A program made the position numbers and the translations under genes. A stretch of DNA of 64,000 nucleotides, from contig CM059625.1 of assembly GCA_030435675.1 (NCBI GenBank), forward strand, positions 2,108,001 to 2,172,000, written 5' to 3'. Shown piece after piece: positions 63,268-64,000 of this stretch. Each line of letters starts with the position of its first letter. Position 1 is the stretch's first letter. The notes below the pieces were generated by a model, which searched no databases, was not told the origin of the DNA, and saw only the letters and a program-made list of their open reading frames with translations. Origin of the DNA: Steinernema hermaphroditum (taxonomy: Eukaryota; Nematoda; Chromadorea; Rhabditida; Steinernematidae).

Positions 63268-63782
63268 ATGAACGCGAACAACAATAACCGTGACGACGGT
63301 CAGCCGCCGCTAGAGTTCACCGCCATCGAGATGGACGCCGCGAACACGCCGACAATGACGTTCAATCCGCGTAACTTCGAGTTCGGACGGGTGAGTGACC
63401 GTTCGTGCTTTTTTTACCCAATAATCTCTGAACACGAAACCCATTTATAGAGACAACAGCGTGAGAACGCCGAGCCGGTCTGTGAGATTGTTCCGCCAAA
63501 GAATCGGCGCGGGCGTTCGGTTGATCAGCGTCGTGAGAGGTGAGTGTGCTTTTGTTGAAACGCCGCCAAACGTCAAGTCGGCACGTCCTTGCATCACCAA
63601 CAAACAACGAAATCTTAAGATATCGCATGAACACCACTGACCTTCCGAGTCCGCACGGCGACGGGCAGCAGCTTCCTCCGCTGGCTCCTCTTGGTCCTCC
63701 GCAGTCGAAGGTCTCGTCGATGGCCGAGTCGATTTTCAGCTTCACCGAACGGATGCGTACCGTCGTCGCTTATCGTAAGAGG
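63268..63782 (+). CDS. First three exons of an unidentified gene, runs off the window
   Basis: Exons 63268-63390, 63451-63539 and 63620-63782 join in phase at GTGAG donors and TATAG/TTAAG acceptors. The 125 residues so far are hydrophilic: an Asn-rich start, EFTAIEMDAANTPTMTFNPR, a basic patch PPKNRRGRSVDQRRER, a Pro-rich loop, then SMAESIFSFTERMRTVVAYR. The pattern suits a cytoplasmic N-terminal tail of a larger protein such as a membrane transporter or channel, but I cannot name it. The exon ends at a donor at 63783 and no further exon is seen before the window ends. A TTTTCAG lies 19 bases upstream of the ATG. Confidence 0.6.
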
Positions 63783-64000
63783 GTGAGCCATTGTGGACAC
63801 AACAACTGCGCATAATTATGGGAAAAGGGAATTATGAAATGCTCAAAGCTATACCGATATGGACAACTAAAGTACCAAAGTACCAGATGGTCAAAAGGTA
63901 ATAGAGTCTTTCGATGCTAGATACCAGATAGATAGGCGGCATGCAGAGCATAATCCTTGTTTTGAGAATAATTATAGCCCTATCCGCTCGCGTGCCCGGC

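Overview
The window looks like nuclear DNA of a nematode. Introns are short (often 45-50 nt) with GT...TTTCAG borders. Several genes have a TTTCAG just upstream of the first ATG, as at spliced-leader acceptors. The closest relatives of the genes I recognise are nematode proteins (cct-1, a DNAJC21/dnj-17-type protein, dpl-1/DP, a drh-type RIG-I-like helicase, an alkaline ceramidase, a small cytosolic PTP). I cannot name the species.

Layout. 0-3.2 kb: a two-exon SGNH-like gene (+) and a 99-aa protein with an eIF4E-binding motif (-). 3.8-17.7 kb: a rearranged block of gene pieces. It holds two inverted, damaged copies of a DNAJC21-like co-chaperone gene, four partial copies of the chaperonin gene cct-1, and a frame-broken DP transcription factor gene. 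A GC-rich 19-bp minisatellite lies at or near most of the joins. 18.3-28.4 kb: a PTP gene split in an exon by a Ty3-type LTR retroelement (identical 144-bp LTRs, 5-bp target duplication CCTAC). That element is itself split by an RTE-type LINE (11-bp target duplication). 28.7-32.7 kb: a complete 13-exon RIG-I-like helicase gene, tail-to-tail with the PTP gene. 33.7-38.8 kb: four small secreted-peptide genes, each with a signal peptide, a short pro-region and an R-x-K/R-R site; three are Gly-rich and share a C-terminal module and a TATA box at fixed spacing.

39.3-46.6 kb: tRNA-derived SINEs, a hAT-type MITE with an 8-bp duplication, a MULE transposase relic, a truncated BEL/Pao element and a coiled-coil gene whose last exon runs into the BEL LTR. 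47.1-49.2 kb: a complete alkaline ceramidase gene. 50-63 kb: gene-poor DNA with SINEs, tRNA-Pro-like sequences, a second hAT-type MITE inserted in a tRNA-like repeat, and small foldback elements. 63.27 kb to the end: the first three exons of an unidentified gene that leaves the window.

How it fits together. The single-copy genes that look intact (SGNH-like, drh, peptide cluster, acer) sit between repeat-rich blocks. The chaperone block and the PTP locus have been broken by repeats or transposons. Because cct-1 is normally essential and none of the four copies here is complete, either a working copy lies elsewhere or this stretch is a rearranged or mis-assembled version of the locus.
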